Below, one piece after another: positions 51,300 to 60,200 of a stretch of 64,000 nucleotides of DNA (position 1 is the stretch's first letter; every line of letters begins with the position of its first letter). Location of the stretch: contig NZ_JAHWXN010000002.1 in assembly GCF_023091245.1 (NCBI RefSeq), forward strand, positions 124,001 to 188,000, in the 5' to 3' direction. The notes beneath the pieces are model-generated. The model was given only the letters and a program-made list of their open reading frames with translations. It was not told the DNA's origin and did no database searches. The translations under genes and the position numbers were made by a program. The stretch comes from Microbacterium croceum. Lineage in GTDB: Bacteria > Actinomycetota > Actinomycetes > Actinomycetales > Microbacteriaceae.

Positions 51300-52923
51300 T
51301 CATCAACGGTGCCGAGTCGTAGTTCTGCGGGATCATGTACGGATCGTCGGCGCTGGGCCACCCGGTGAACTTGGCGTCGCTGAACAGACCCCAGATCCCG
51401 CCGTAGTACAGCCCGATCACCGGCAGGTCGTCGTAGACGATGCCCTGCAGCTCCCGCACGATCTCGGCCTGGCGCTGCGGTTCCACGGTCGCCCGGTACT
51501 CGGTGAGCAGCGCGTCGGCCTCATCCGAGCGGTAGCGCTCGAAGTTGTTCGATGTCGCCTCTCCCGACGGCACGTAGAACTCGCTGGAGAGCAGGTTGTT
51601 GTAGGCCTGGTACACGTCTCCGTTGCCCATGCCGCCGATCGCCATCTCGAAGTCGCCATTGCTGATCGCACTCTGGTATCCGGCCGGCTGCGGCAACCGC
51701 AACGTGACCTTGACGCCGACCTCGGCGAGCTGCGACTGCACGGTCTGGGCGGCGCGCGTCCAGTCCGTGAAGCCGTTCGCGGTGGTGAGGGCGAACTCGA
51801 GCTGCTCGCCGTCCTCCCCCACCAGCCGGTCGCCGTCCAGCGTGTAGCCGGCCTCGGCGAACGACGCGAGCGCGGCATCCGCATCCTGCGTGATCATGCC
51901 CTGGTCGGGGATGTCGGGGTCGAGGTACTGCTCCTGGTTCGGGAGGATGAGGCCGGTCTGACCGGCCGGCTCCATGTACCCCTCGGAGGCGGTCTCGGCG
52001 ATCTCCTCGCGGTCGAGGGCGAGGGCGATGCCACGACGCACGTTCACGTCGTCGAAGGGGGCGACCTCGAGGTTCGGCATCAGGGCGATCACGCCACCCG
52101 GCGGGAACCACCAGGCGTTGTGATCGCTCGCCGCCCCCCAGGTGCCCTCGACGTCGGAGATGAACGCGTAGGCCCAGTCATAGCCGCGGCTGACGGTGTC
52201 GAGCTGCGAGTTGGTCGCCGGCAGGATGATGTGCTCGATCTCGATCGAGTCGGCCTGCCAGTAGTCGGGGTTCTTGTCCATCGAGTACTGCTGGTCGTTG
52301 TAGTTGCCCAGCACGAACGGGCCGGTGCCGACAGGGTCCTCGTTGCGGAAAGTGCCGGGATCCTTCACATCGGCCCAGAGGTGCTCGGGCACGATCATGG
52401 TCTGCCCCAGGATCGACAGCGACGGCGCGTCTTCGCCCTGCAGGTGCAGGATGACGTCGTCGCCCTCGGTCTCGACGCTCTCGAGGTGCTGCCACGCACC
52501 CTTGATGTCGAGCGAGGGATTGTCCTGGAGCAGCTGGAAGGTGAACGCCACGTCATCGGGAGTGAGGTCTTCGCCGTCGCTCCACTGCACGTCGTCGCGG
52601 ATCGTCATCACGATCGTGCGAGCGTCTGGTTGCGACCACTCGGTCGCCAGCCACGGGTTGAGCGTCCCGTCGAGCGGGTTGACCAGGATCAGCGGCTCGT
52701 AGATCCACCGCGACGCGGTGCGCGTGTTGGTCAGGTACGGGTTGAAGTTCTTCGTGAAGAACGGATTGCCCTTATCGGCGTTGATGAGCATCGTGTCGGC
52801 GCCGATCGACGGATCGGGCTGCGACGTGATCTGGATGCTGCATCCGCTGAGCGCGACGGCCGTGGCCGCCAGAGCTACGATCGCGGCTCTGCGCCACCGT
52901 CGGAGCGTGTGCTTCTTCGACAC
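51259..52923 (-). CDS. ABC transporter substrate-binding lipoprotein, SBP_bac_5 family (probable beta-glucoside/cello-oligosaccharide)
   Basis: 554 aa. Signal peptide, lipobox LSGC, lipidated Cys28. Family-5 features include LNPWLATEWSQPDARTIVMTIRDDVQWSDGEDLTPDDVAFTFQ and DDVNVRRGIALALDREEIAE. Family 5 members bind peptides, nickel or cello-oligosaccharides. A GH1 glucosidase in the operon and a LacI regulator alongside argue for beta-glucosides here. GTG start after GAGGTGG. First gene of the operon. Confidence 0.92.
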   Translation of the reverse strand: MSKKHTLRRWRRAAIVALAATAVALSGCSIQITSQPDPSIGADTMLINADKGNPFFTKNFNPYLTNTRTASRWIYEPLILVNPLDGTLNPWLATEWSQPDARTIVMTIRDDVQWSDGEDLTPDDVAFTFQLLQDNPSLDIKGAWQHLESVETEGDDVILHLQGEDAPSLSILGQTMIVPEHLWADVKDPGTFRNEDPVGTGPFVLGNYNDQQYSMDKNPDYWQADSIEIEHIILPATNSQLDTVSRGYDWAYAFISDVEGTWGAASDHNAWWFPPGGVIALMPNLEVAPFDDVNVRRGIALALDREEIAETASEGYMEPAGQTGLILPNQEQYLDPDIPDQGMITQDADAALASFAEAGYTLDGDRLVGEDGEQLEFALTTANGFTDWTRAAQTVQSQLAEVGVKVTLRLPQPAGYQSAISNGDFEMAIGGMGNGDVYQAYNNLLSSEFYVPSGEATSNNFERYRSDEADALLTEYRATVEPQRQAEIVRELQGIVYDDLPVIGLYYGGIWGLFSDAKFTGWPSADDPYMIPQNYDSAPLMIFTKLKLVKEGDR

Positions 52924-52999
52924 CCTGCCACCTCATGTCGTCTCTGTCATGAAGGGCGTCACGTGCTCGGAACGCCCTACGGACCCTGCCGCATGAGCG

Positions 53000-53029
53000 A
53001 GTGTAAGCGCATACATTTGCGTACGGCAA
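53000..53029 (-). promoter_or_regulatory. promoter and LacI-type operator of the beta-glucoside operon
   Basis: Minus strand: -35 TTGCCG (53029-53024), 18 bases, -10 TACACT (53005-53000). The operator TGTAAGCGCATACA (53002-53015) has symmetric TGTA-GCGC-TACA and overlaps the -10. Its central CG fits LacI/CebR-type sites. The adjacent LacI regulator is the obvious ligand. Confidence 0.7.
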
Positions 53030-53099
53030 CCCCTTGACAATGCATCGGACAGCACGATTCCCCTGCCCTCATCGGCATGGGAGCGGTGCCACCGGGGCC

Positions 53100-54206
53100 C
53101 TAATCGAGTCGCTGCGAGCTCTCTCTCAGCAGGATCTGCAGCGGTAGATGCACCACGAGCGGCTCGGCGTCCGGGCGCTCCAGACGACGCGCGAGCACCT
53201 GCACGGCGGCCCGTCCCAGATCGATCATCGGTTGGCGGATCGTGGTCAGCGGAGGCCGCGAGAGCGTCGCCGCCTCGATGCCGTCGAAGCCGGTCACCAG
53301 CACGTCATCCGGAACCCGGAGCCCGGCGGCGCGGAACACCTCGAGCGCACCGAGCGCCATCTGGTCGTTCGCCGCGACGAGTGCGGACGGCGTCGCCTGC
53401 GCGAGGATCTGCTCCGCCGCGCGCCGACCGGAGGCCCGGGTGAAGTCCCCCCTCGCGACCGTCACGGCGGCGGGCGATCTCCCCGCCTCCGTCACCGCAG
53501 CGGCGAAACCTTCCCAGCGCTGCGCGCCGTCCGGCGAATCCTCGGGGCCGGCGAGGAAGGCGAGCGCGCCGTCGCCGATCTGCGCCAGCACATGGCGGGT
53601 CAGCTCCGCCATCGCCTCGGTGTTGCTGACCGTCACGTGATCGTAGTGATCGCCGCGGGGCGGGCCGGACAGCACCACGACCGGGATGCGGCGCGAGAGC
53701 CCGGCGAGCTCGTCTTCCGGCACGCTCTCGGCGAGCACCATCAGCCCGTCGACCTTGCCGGCCATGTCGCGCACGGTCGCGCGGGAGGGGTCGTCGCGTC
53801 CGACGCCGATCATCAGCACGAAGCCCTGCTTCCAGGCCTCCAGCTCTGCGCCGCGCAGCACCTCGTCGAGGAACAGCAGGGTGTGATGCTCCTCCCCCGG
53901 CTCTGCGGCGTCGTGCACGACCGTGAACGGCGGCGTGGCCGCAGCCCCCGGGGTCAGCACGTCGAGCGGCGGCGCTTCCTCCGCGGCGTCGAAGCCGGGG
54001 AAGTACAGTCCGAGCACCCCGGTGCGGCGTTCCGCGAGTCCGCGCGCGCTGCCGCTGGGCACGTAGCCGAGCGCCGTGACGGCATCCAGCACCCGCTCCC
54101 GCGTGGCGGGACGCACGGCATCCGGCGAGCGCAGCACGCGTGACACGGTCGCGATGGATACGCCCGCATGGTCGGCGACGTCGTACACCGTGGCTGTCTT
54201 CGTCAC
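53100..54206 (-). CDS. LacI-family regulator of the beta-glucoside operon
   Basis: 368 aa. HTH: TVYDVADHAGVSIATVSRVLRSPDAVRPATRERVLDAVTALGY. Sugar-binding domain includes VVAANDQMALGALEVFRAAGLRVPDDVLVTGFDGIEAATLSRPPLTTIRQP (the first residues vary). An acidic/proline insert of about 35 residues follows the hinge (residues 70-105), where most LacI proteins are shorter. GTG start with GGGAGG. It precedes the operon on the same strand; the operator at 53002 lies between them. Confidence 0.94.
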   Translation of the reverse strand: MTKTATVYDVADHAGVSIATVSRVLRSPDAVRPATRERVLDAVTALGYVPSGSARGLAERRTGVLGLYFPGFDAAEEAPPLDVLTPGAAATPPFTVVHDAAEPGEEHHTLLFLDEVLRGAELEAWKQGFVLMIGVGRDDPSRATVRDMAGKVDGLMVLAESVPEDELAGLSRRIPVVVLSGPPRGDHYDHVTVSNTEAMAELTRHVLAQIGDGALAFLAGPEDSPDGAQRWEGFAAAVTEAGRSPAAVTVARGDFTRASGRRAAEQILAQATPSALVAANDQMALGALEVFRAAGLRVPDDVLVTGFDGIEAATLSRPPLTTIRQPMIDLGRAAVQVLARRLERPDAEPLVVHLPLQILLRESSQRLD

Positions 54207-54240
54207 GATCGCGTCCTCCCTCCCGTGCGTGCTTGCGAGG

Positions 54241-55062
54241 TTACTTCGCCCTGGCAGCGAGCGCAGCCTGGTAGAGGTCGCGCGAGGAGAGCCCGGTGAG
54301 GACGGCGACCTCGGAAGCAGCCTCCTTCAAGCGGATGCCGTCGGCCACGAGCTTCTGCACCTGGGCCAGGGCGTCCTCGGGGGACGCGTCGCGGTGCGGC
54401 GCGCCCTCGACGACCACCACGATCTCGCCCTTGACGCCGCCCTCCGCCCAGGCGACGAGCTCGGATGCGGTTCCGCGGCGCACCTCCTCGTAGAACTTCG
54501 TGAGCTCCCGGCACACCGCGATGCGGCGGTCGTCGCCGAAGGCGCCGCCCATGTCGGCGAGCGAGGAGGCGAGTCGGGACGGGGATTCGAAGAACACCAT
54601 GGTGCGGGGCTCGGAGGCCAGGGCACGAAGGGTGGAGCGACGCTCCCCCGGCTTGCGTGGGAGGAAGCCCTCGAACGTGAACCGATCGGTCGGGAGCCCC
54701 GAGATCGCCAGAGCCATCAGCACGGCGCTCGGGCCGGGGATCGCGGTCACGGTGACCCCCTGTGCGACCGCCTCGGCGACCAGGCCGTAGCCGGGATCGC
54801 TGACCGTCGGCATCCCAGCGTCGCTCATCACGACCACATCGGTCTCGGCCGCGAGAGCGGCGAGCTCGGCCGCCTTCTGCTTCTCGTTGTGGTCGTGCAG
54901 CGCGATCAGCCGCGGCCGGTTGGCGATCTGCAGCGCCTGCAGCAGGCGTCCGGTGGTGCGGGTGTCTTCAGCCACGACGACCTCCGCATTCTCGAGGACC
55001 TCGATCAGGCGGCGCGAGGCGTCGCCGAGGTTTCCGATCGGCGTGGCGGCGAGGATGATCAC
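54241..55062 (-). CDS. rsmI: 16S rRNA (cytidine1402-2'-O)-methyltransferase
   Basis: 273 aa tetrapyrrole-methylase-fold enzyme. N-terminal LAATPIGNLGDASRR, AEDTRTTGRLL, MSDAGMPTVSDPGY and AIPGPSAVLMALAISGLP are standard RsmI motifs. Modifies the decoding centre with RsmH. GTG start; TATGCT at 55074-55069 lies 6 bases upstream, indicating a leaderless mRNA. Divergent from pmt with a 35-base gap, a common actinobacterial neighbourhood. Confidence 0.97.
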   Translation of the reverse strand: MIILAATPIGNLGDASRRLIEVLENAEVVVAEDTRTTGRLLQALQIANRPRLIALHDHNEKQKAAELAALAAETDVVVMSDAGMPTVSDPGYGLVAEAVAQGVTVTAIPGPSAVLMALAISGLPTDRFTFEGFLPRKPGERRSTLRALASEPRTMVFFESPSRLASSLADMGGAFGDDRRIAVCRELTKFYEEVRRGTASELVAWAEGGVKGEIVVVVEGAPHRDASPEDALAQVQKLVADGIRLKEAASEVAVLTGLSSRDLYQAALAARAK

Positions 55063-55068
55063 CCGCTC

Positions 55069-55091
55069 AGCATAGGCGGGTTGTCTAGGCT
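55069..55091. promoter_or_regulatory. back-to-back leaderless promoters for rsmI and pmt
   Basis: TATGCT (minus strand, 55074-55069) is 6 bases from the rsmI GTG and TAGGCT (plus strand, 55086-55091) is 6 bases from the pmt GTG. Only 11 bases separate the two -10 boxes. Neither has a recognisable -35, and polymerases at the two would exclude each other. Confidence 0.65.
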
Positions 55092-55097
55092 GGACCG

Positions 55098-56651
55098 GTG
55101 ACCGCGCCCGTGCCCCTGCTGCCTGCTCCCGAGGAGCGGCTGACGCGATACGGCCGGCTGCGGGACCGTGTCCTGCTCGATCCGGACTGGCGCCGCTCGC
55201 TGCGCTGGCTCGCCCCGCTCGTGGTCACCGCGATCGCTGCCGTGCTGCGGCTGATCAACATCGGCCATCCGCATCAGCTCGCGTTCGACGAGACCTACTA
55301 CGTCAAGGACGCCTGGTCGCTGTGGACCCTCGGCTACGAGGGAACCTGGGGCGAAGGGGCGAACGACGCCTTCGTCACCCTGCAGCAGCTGCCGCTCTCG
55401 GAGCAGGGCTCGTTCATCGTGCATCCACCGTTGGGCAAGTGGCTGATCGCGCTGGGCATGGCCATCGGCGGACCGGACAACAGCGCCGGCTGGCGCCTGG
55501 CCACCGCGCTGCTGGGCACCGCGTCGGTGCTGCTGGTGTACCTGATCGCGAAGACCTTGAGCGGATCGATCGTGGTCGGCACGGTCGCCGGTCTCCTGAT
55601 CGCGCTCGACGGCCTGAGCATCGTGCTGAGCCGGATCGCTCTGCTCGACGGCATCCTGACGTTCTTCGTGCTGCTGGGCGTGCTGTTCGTGCTGCTCGAT
55701 CGGCGCAGGACGATCCCGCTCCTGGAGCGCAGGGACCCCGAGGCGCCCGACCCGTTCTGGGGACCGATCCTGTGGCGTCGTCCGTGGCTGATCGCGGCAG
55801 GACTGGCGCTGGGAGCCGCCTGCGCCGTGAAGTGGTCGGGCCTGTACGTGCTCGCGGCGTTCGGCCTGTACGTCGTGGTGACCGATGCCCTGGCCCGCCG
55901 CCGCGCCGGCGTGATCCTGTGGCCGACCGATGCCGCGTTCCGTCAGGGTCCGGTGTCGTTCCTGCTCCTCGTGTTCCCCGCGCTCGCGGTGTATCTGCTC
56001 AGCTGGACCGGATGGTTCGTGACCGCGGGGGGCTACGACCGGCAGAGCGATGCGAATCCCCTGGTCGCGCTGTGGAAGTACCACCAGTCGATGCTCGGCT
56101 TCCACGTCGGGCTGAACAGTGGGCACCCTTACGCGAGCCCCGCGTGGGAGTGGCCCTTCCTGCTGCGCCCGACCGCCGTCTGGGTGGGCACGGATCCGGC
56201 CCCCTGCGGGGTCGACCACTGCATGGCCGTGATCTCCGCGGTGCCGAACCCGCTCATCTGGTACGCCGGTGTCGCGGCGGCCGTGTTCCTGCTCTACCTC
56301 CTGGTGCGCGGCTGGGTGCTCCGCCAGCCGGTCGGACCGGAGATCAGCGTGCCGCTCGTGGGTCTCGCCGCCACCTACATCCCGTGGCTGCTGTTCCCCG
56401 AACGCACGATCTTCCAGTTCTACACCGTGGTCATGGTGCCGTTCCTGGTGATCGCGCTCGCCATGACGCTGCGCATCATCGCCGGGCGCCGAGAGGACCC
56501 GCTGCACCGGCGACAGTCCGGAGAGCGGACGGTGCTGATCTTCCTCGTGTTCGTGGTGCTGGTCTCGGCGTTCTTCTACCCGGTGTGGGCGGGCATCAGC
56601 ATGCCGTACGACTTCTGGCGCCTGCACAACTGGCTGCCGGGCTGGGTCTGA
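55098..56651 (+). CDS. pmt: dolichyl-phosphate-mannose--protein mannosyltransferase (PMT family)
   Basis: 517 aa GT39 enzyme with about 11 TM segments. The first extracytoplasmic loop has the catalytic acidic pair in HQLAFDETYYVKDAWSLW. FIVHPPLGKWLIALG is a second conserved PMT element. Transfers mannose from polyprenyl-phosphate-mannose to Ser/Thr of secreted proteins and lipoproteins, several of which are encoded in this window. Leaderless GTG start. Neighbour rsmI is typical. Confidence 0.95.
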   Translation: MTAPVPLLPAPEERLTRYGRLRDRVLLDPDWRRSLRWLAPLVVTAIAAVLRLINIGHPHQLAFDETYYVKDAWSLWTLGYEGTWGEGANDAFVTLQQLPLSEQGSFIVHPPLGKWLIALGMAIGGPDNSAGWRLATALLGTASVLLVYLIAKTLSGSIVVGTVAGLLIALDGLSIVLSRIALLDGILTFFVLLGVLFVLLDRRRTIPLLERRDPEAPDPFWGPILWRRPWLIAAGLALGAACAVKWSGLYVLAAFGLYVVVTDALARRRAGVILWPTDAAFRQGPVSFLLLVFPALAVYLLSWTGWFVTAGGYDRQSDANPLVALWKYHQSMLGFHVGLNSGHPYASPAWEWPFLLRPTAVWVGTDPAPCGVDHCMAVISAVPNPLIWYAGVAAAVFLLYLLVRGWVLRQPVGPEISVPLVGLAATYIPWLLFPERTIFQFYTVVMVPFLVIALAMTLRIIAGRREDPLHRRQSGERTVLIFLVFVVLVSAFFYPVWAGISMPYDFWRLHNWLPGWV

Positions 56652-56673
56652 GTCGCGAGCCCCGACCCCCGCA

Positions 56674-57162
56674 TCAGCGCGTGACGGGCTCGTCTCCGGC
56701 CACGTGCTCGACCAACGGCAGCACCCGCCCGGAGAGGTGCGTGCGCATCGCGATCGATGAGGCGGTGCGGGCCACCCCCGGTACCAGGGCGACACGGTCG
56801 AGCACCTCCTGCAGCTGCGTGGCGTCGCGGGCGACCAGCCGCAGCTGCATGTCGCTGGCTCCGGTGACGGTATGCATGTCGACGATCTCCGGCACCGCGT
56901 CGGCGAGCGCCGTCGCGACCTCGTCATGCCCGACCTTCTGATCGATCTCGACCAGGCAGAACGCCACGACGCCGTAGCCGAAGCCGCTCGGATCGATGCG
57001 CGGCACGATCGCCTCGATCACCCCGCCCTCGTGCAGGCGGGCGAGACGACTGGTGGCCGTGCCACGGGCGATCCCCAGCCGCCGCGCGCACTCCAGCAGC
57101 GGCAGCTGCGGGGACTCCGTGAGCAAGCGGATGAGCTCGGCGTCGAGGCGGTCGATGCGCAT
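56674..57162 (-). CDS. Lrp/AsnC-family regulator
   Basis: 162 aa. N-terminal HTH: MRIDRLDAELIRLLTESPQLPLLECARRLGIARGTATSRLARLHEGGVIEAIVPRIDP. C-terminal RAM domain (about 70-145) with VTGASDMQLRLVARD. Likely senses an amino acid and controls the hisC-like/APC operon of which it is the third gene (7-base gap). ATG at 57162 matches the family start. Confidence 0.94.
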   Translation of the reverse strand: MRIDRLDAELIRLLTESPQLPLLECARRLGIARGTATSRLARLHEGGVIEAIVPRIDPSGFGYGVVAFCLVEIDQKVGHDEVATALADAVPEIVDMHTVTGASDMQLRLVARDATQLQEVLDRVALVPGVARTASSIAMRTHLSGRVLPLVEHVAGDEPVTR

Positions 57163-57169
57163 GTCCCGG

Positions 57170-58558
57170 CTACTCCCTGGCCACCCCGACGCGTGCCGCA
57201 CCGCGTGTGAGGCGGGCCACGATCAGCAGCACCGCCGTCAGCCCGAGCGTCAGCAGCAGCTGGATGCGGGCTGCCTGATCGACCATCGCCAGCGCGATGA
57301 CACCGGCGAGCAGCGCCAGGCACAGCCATGACAGCCAGGGGAAGCCCCACATGCGCATCGGCATATCGACACCGTCGCGGTCGGCCCGCCGGCGCAGGAT
57401 GATCTGCGCGAGCGCCGTCGCCGTCCAGATCACGAGCAGGGTGGATCCGACCACGTTCAGCAGCGCCGGCAGCACCACATCGGGGAACGCCCAGTTCAGG
57501 CCCACCGTCACGAAGCCGAAGGCCACCGACGCGAGCACGGCCACGAAGGGCACGCCCTTGAGACTCGTGCGGGTGATGCCCTGCGGGGCGAGACCGCGCT
57601 CGCCGAGCGAGAACGCCATGCGCGAGGCGCCGTAGATGTTGGCGTTCATAGCTGACAGCAGCGCCACCACGACGATGAGCGACATCACCAGGTCGACGCC
57701 CGGAACGTGCAGCGTGGCGAGCACGGCCGAGAACGGTCCGTCGAGCACGGCGGGCGAGTTCCAGGGCAGCACCGCCACGATCACGAAGATCGAGCCGATA
57801 TAGAAGATCAGGATGCGCACGAGCACCTCGCGCACGATCCGGCGGATGTTGCGGGCCGGGTCGTCGGATTCGGCGGCGGCGATCGCGACGACCTCGGTGC
57901 CGCCGAACGCGAAGACCACGATCAGCAGCGCGGCCGCGATGCCGGTCATGCCGTTCGGGGCGAATCCGCCGTGGTCGAAGAGGTTGCTGATACCGGTCGC
58001 CGCGACGCCCGGGATCAGTCCGATGATCGCGCACACACCCACCACGAGGAACGCGATGATCGCGGCGACCTTGATCGCCGCGAACCAGAACTCGAAGCGG
58101 CCGTAGTTGCTGACCCCGAACAGGTTGACCGCGGTCAGGGCGACCACGAAGATCAACACCCACAGCCATGCCGGGATGCCCGGTACCCAGTCGGCGACGA
58201 TGCCCGCTGCTCCCGTGGCCTCGGCGGCGATCACCACGACGAGTTGGATCCAGTACAGCCATCCGACCGCACTGCCGGCGCTGCGCCCCATCGCCTTCTG
58301 CGCGTAGGAGCTGAAGGCACCGGAGCTGGGACGCGCTGCCACCATCTCGGCCAGCATCGCCATCACCAGGATCACGATCCCGCCGGCGACCAGGTACGAG
58401 ATCAGCACAGCGGGACCGGCGAGACCGATCGCCTGCCCCGAGCCGACGAACAGACCGGCGCCGATGGCTCCGCCGAGCCCCATCATGGAGATCTGCCGGC
58501 GCGTGAGTCCCGGGTGCAGTCCCTTGGTCGTCGTCGTGGTGACGGGGACGTCGGTCAT
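57170..58558 (-). CDS. APC-family amino acid permease
   Basis: 462 aa, 12 TM segments. LHPGLTRRQISMMGLGGAIGAGLFVGSGQAIGLAGPAVLISY is the amino-acid-transporter (AAT/GABA permease) entry motif with the unwound TM1 GAIGAGLF. ATG 58558 overlaps the aminotransferase stop by 4 bases. Relatives take up aromatic amino acids, GABA or histidine. Pairing with an aromatic-type aminotransferase suggests Phe/Tyr/Trp or histidinol-phosphate-like substrates. Confidence 0.93.
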   Translation of the reverse strand: MTDVPVTTTTTKGLHPGLTRRQISMMGLGGAIGAGLFVGSGQAIGLAGPAVLISYLVAGGIVILVMAMLAEMVAARPSSGAFSSYAQKAMGRSAGSAVGWLYWIQLVVVIAAEATGAAGIVADWVPGIPAWLWVLIFVVALTAVNLFGVSNYGRFEFWFAAIKVAAIIAFLVVGVCAIIGLIPGVAATGISNLFDHGGFAPNGMTGIAAALLIVVFAFGGTEVVAIAAAESDDPARNIRRIVREVLVRILIFYIGSIFVIVAVLPWNSPAVLDGPFSAVLATLHVPGVDLVMSLIVVVALLSAMNANIYGASRMAFSLGERGLAPQGITRTSLKGVPFVAVLASVAFGFVTVGLNWAFPDVVLPALLNVVGSTLLVIWTATALAQIILRRRADRDGVDMPMRMWGFPWLSWLCLALLAGVIALAMVDQAARIQLLLTLGLTAVLLIVARLTRGAARVGVARE

Positions 58559-59661
58559 ACGCCCGCCTCCTTTCGGACGGAGAGCTCGGAGTTCGAGGGG
58601 GATGCCGCCAGGGCGGCCTCCACCCGGTCGATGTCCTCGGCCGATCCGGAGGAGATGCGCACGCCTTCGCCCGCGAACGCGCGGGTGACGACCCCGCCCT
58701 CGCGAAGGAGCGTCTCGAGTTCCTCGGTGCGCGCCCCCGCCGGTACCCAGACGAAGTTCGCCTGCGAAGCGACCGCGGGCCAACCGGCGGCGAGGAGGAG
58801 CGCGTGCAGCCGGTCGCGCTGGCGGACGACTTCGTCGATGCGGAGGGAGAGCTCGTCCTCGGCATCCAGTGACGCGCTCGCCGCGATCTGGGCGAGGTCG
58901 GTCACACCGAACGGGACGGCGACCTTGCGCTGGTTCTCGGCGATCTCCGCCGGCGCGATGGCATAGCCGATGCGCAGGCCCGCCAGACCGTAGGCCTTGG
59001 AGAACGTGTGCAGCACGGCAACGTGCGGGTGGCGGCGGAAGAGCGCGATCCCCGCACCGCTGCTCTCGGCATCGAAGTACGTGGTGCGATCGAAGTGCAC
59101 ATAGGCCTCGTCGATCACGACCAGCACGTCGTGCGGGACCGCCGCCACGAAGCGCTCCAGCTCGTCGGCGCCGACCACGGTACCGGTCGGGTTGTTGGGG
59201 TTGCAGACGAAGATCAGCCGCGTGCGCGGTGTGATCGCGGCGAGCATGGCGTCGAGGTCGTGCACGTGCTCCGCGGTCAGCGGCACGGCCACCGGGGTGG
59301 CGCCGGCGATCCGCACGAGCGACGGATACGCCTCGAAGGACCGCCAGGCGAACATGACCTCGTCACCGTCGCCGGCGACGGCATGGATCAGCTGAGCGGC
59401 GAGCTCCACGGATCCGGCACCGACCGTGACGAGCCCCGGATCGACGTCGTACCGCTCGGCGAGGCGGGCGCGCAGCGCCGCGGCGCTCATGTCGGGGTAG
59501 CGGTGGATCGATCCGAGCCGCTCGTGCACGGCATCGATCACCGAGGGAAGCGGCGGATGCGGGGACTCGTTCGACGAGAGCTTCGAGGCGCCGGCGGGAG
59601 CGGAACGCCCCTGCCGGTAGGCGGGGACTGCATCGAGTCCGGCGCGGGTGGGGAGGGGCAT
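58555..59661 (-). CDS. PLP-dependent aminotransferase, HisC/aromatic (Pat) type
   Basis: 368 aa class I/II aminotransferase. ELAAQLIHAVAGDGDEVMFAWRSFEAYP, CNPNNPTGTVV, IDEAYVHF, and the PLP lysine in HTFSKAYGLAGLRIGYA. Resembles the actinobacterial Pat (phenylalanine aminotransferase) branch annotated as HisC2. It is not next to his genes, and its operon partners are a permease and an Lrp regulator, so amino-acid uptake/catabolism is more likely than His synthesis. ATG at 59661 fits the family; upstream in-frame residues are Cys/Arg-rich and unlikely. Confidence 0.92.
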   Translation of the reverse strand: MPLPTRAGLDAVPAYRQGRSAPAGASKLSSNESPHPPLPSVIDAVHERLGSIHRYPDMSAAALRARLAERYDVDPGLVTVGAGSVELAAQLIHAVAGDGDEVMFAWRSFEAYPSLVRIAGATPVAVPLTAEHVHDLDAMLAAITPRTRLIFVCNPNNPTGTVVGADELERFVAAVPHDVLVVIDEAYVHFDRTTYFDAESSGAGIALFRRHPHVAVLHTFSKAYGLAGLRIGYAIAPAEIAENQRKVAVPFGVTDLAQIAASASLDAEDELSLRIDEVVRQRDRLHALLLAAGWPAVASQANFVWVPAGARTEELETLLREGGVVTRAFAGEGVRISSGSAEDIDRVEAALAASPSNSELSVRKEAGV

Positions 59662-59723
59662 CGGCAGAGCATCCTTGCTGTGATCCTGAGGCGGGTGCAG
59701 GCGGCGACGCCTGCTGTCGCGCA

Positions 59724-59753
59724 ACAGTAGACCGGATGCCGACGGCTGGGCAA
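59724..59753 (-). promoter_or_regulatory. promoter of the aminotransferase-permease-Lrp operon
   Basis: Minus strand: -35 TTGCCC (59753-59748), 18 bases, -10 TACTGT (59729-59724). It implies a leader of about 55 bases. A direct repeat CTGTGCAGACTGTGCAG lies further upstream (about 59811-59827). Confidence 0.55.
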
Positions 59754-59840
59754 TCGGTGCAGCGAAAGGTGCGCATCGCGCGCAGTCGGACGCAGCGAGC
59801 GGACCATCCGCTGTGCAGACTGTGCAGTCGGAGCGCGCCA

Positions 59841-60200
59841 TCAGTCGGGGTGCCGACGCGTCGCCCACGCCGCCCGCACCGCGCCCAGCGCCTCGTCGAG
59901 GGTGATGCCGCCGGCCGCATCCACGAAGGCCTGCGCCGCATCCCGCACGCGCTCCCCGTGCGCGTTGCCGCCGCGCACCCGTGTACCGCGGGCGCGACTG
60001 CTCTCGATCAGCCCCTCCGACTCGAGCGCCGAGTAGGCCTTCGCGACCGTGCCCGCCGCGACGCGCAGGTCGGCCGCGAGTTGCCGGATCGACGGCAGGC
60101 GGAATCCCTCCGCCAACTCGCCCGAGCGGATGCCGTCGGCGATCTGCGAGCGCACCTGCTCGAAGGGCGCGACCGCACCGGACGGGTCGACCGTGATCAT
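59841..60200 (-). CDS. short GntR-family regulator (YtrA subfamily)
   Basis: 119 aa, the length of YtrA-type GntR proteins that lack a large effector domain. Winged helix: PFEQVRSQIADGIRSGELAEGFRLPSIRQLAADLRVAAGTVAKAYSALESEGLIESSRARGTRV. A short helical tail follows. Its ATG overlaps the upstream membrane-protein stop (ATGA), so it is co-transcribed with its probable target. The palindromes at 61121-61179 are its likely operators. Confidence 0.94.
   Translation of the reverse strand: MITVDPSGAVAPFEQVRSQIADGIRSGELAEGFRLPSIRQLAADLRVAAGTVAKAYSALESEGLIESSRARGTRVRGGNAHGERVRDAAQAFVDAAGGITLDEALGAVRAAWATRRHPD

Noticed and set aside
58555..59661. histidine-biosynthesis hisC
   Set aside because: Sequence fits HisC/Pat, but no his genes are near; with an APC permease and Lrp regulator an aromatic aminotransferase is more likely, so no symbol was given.
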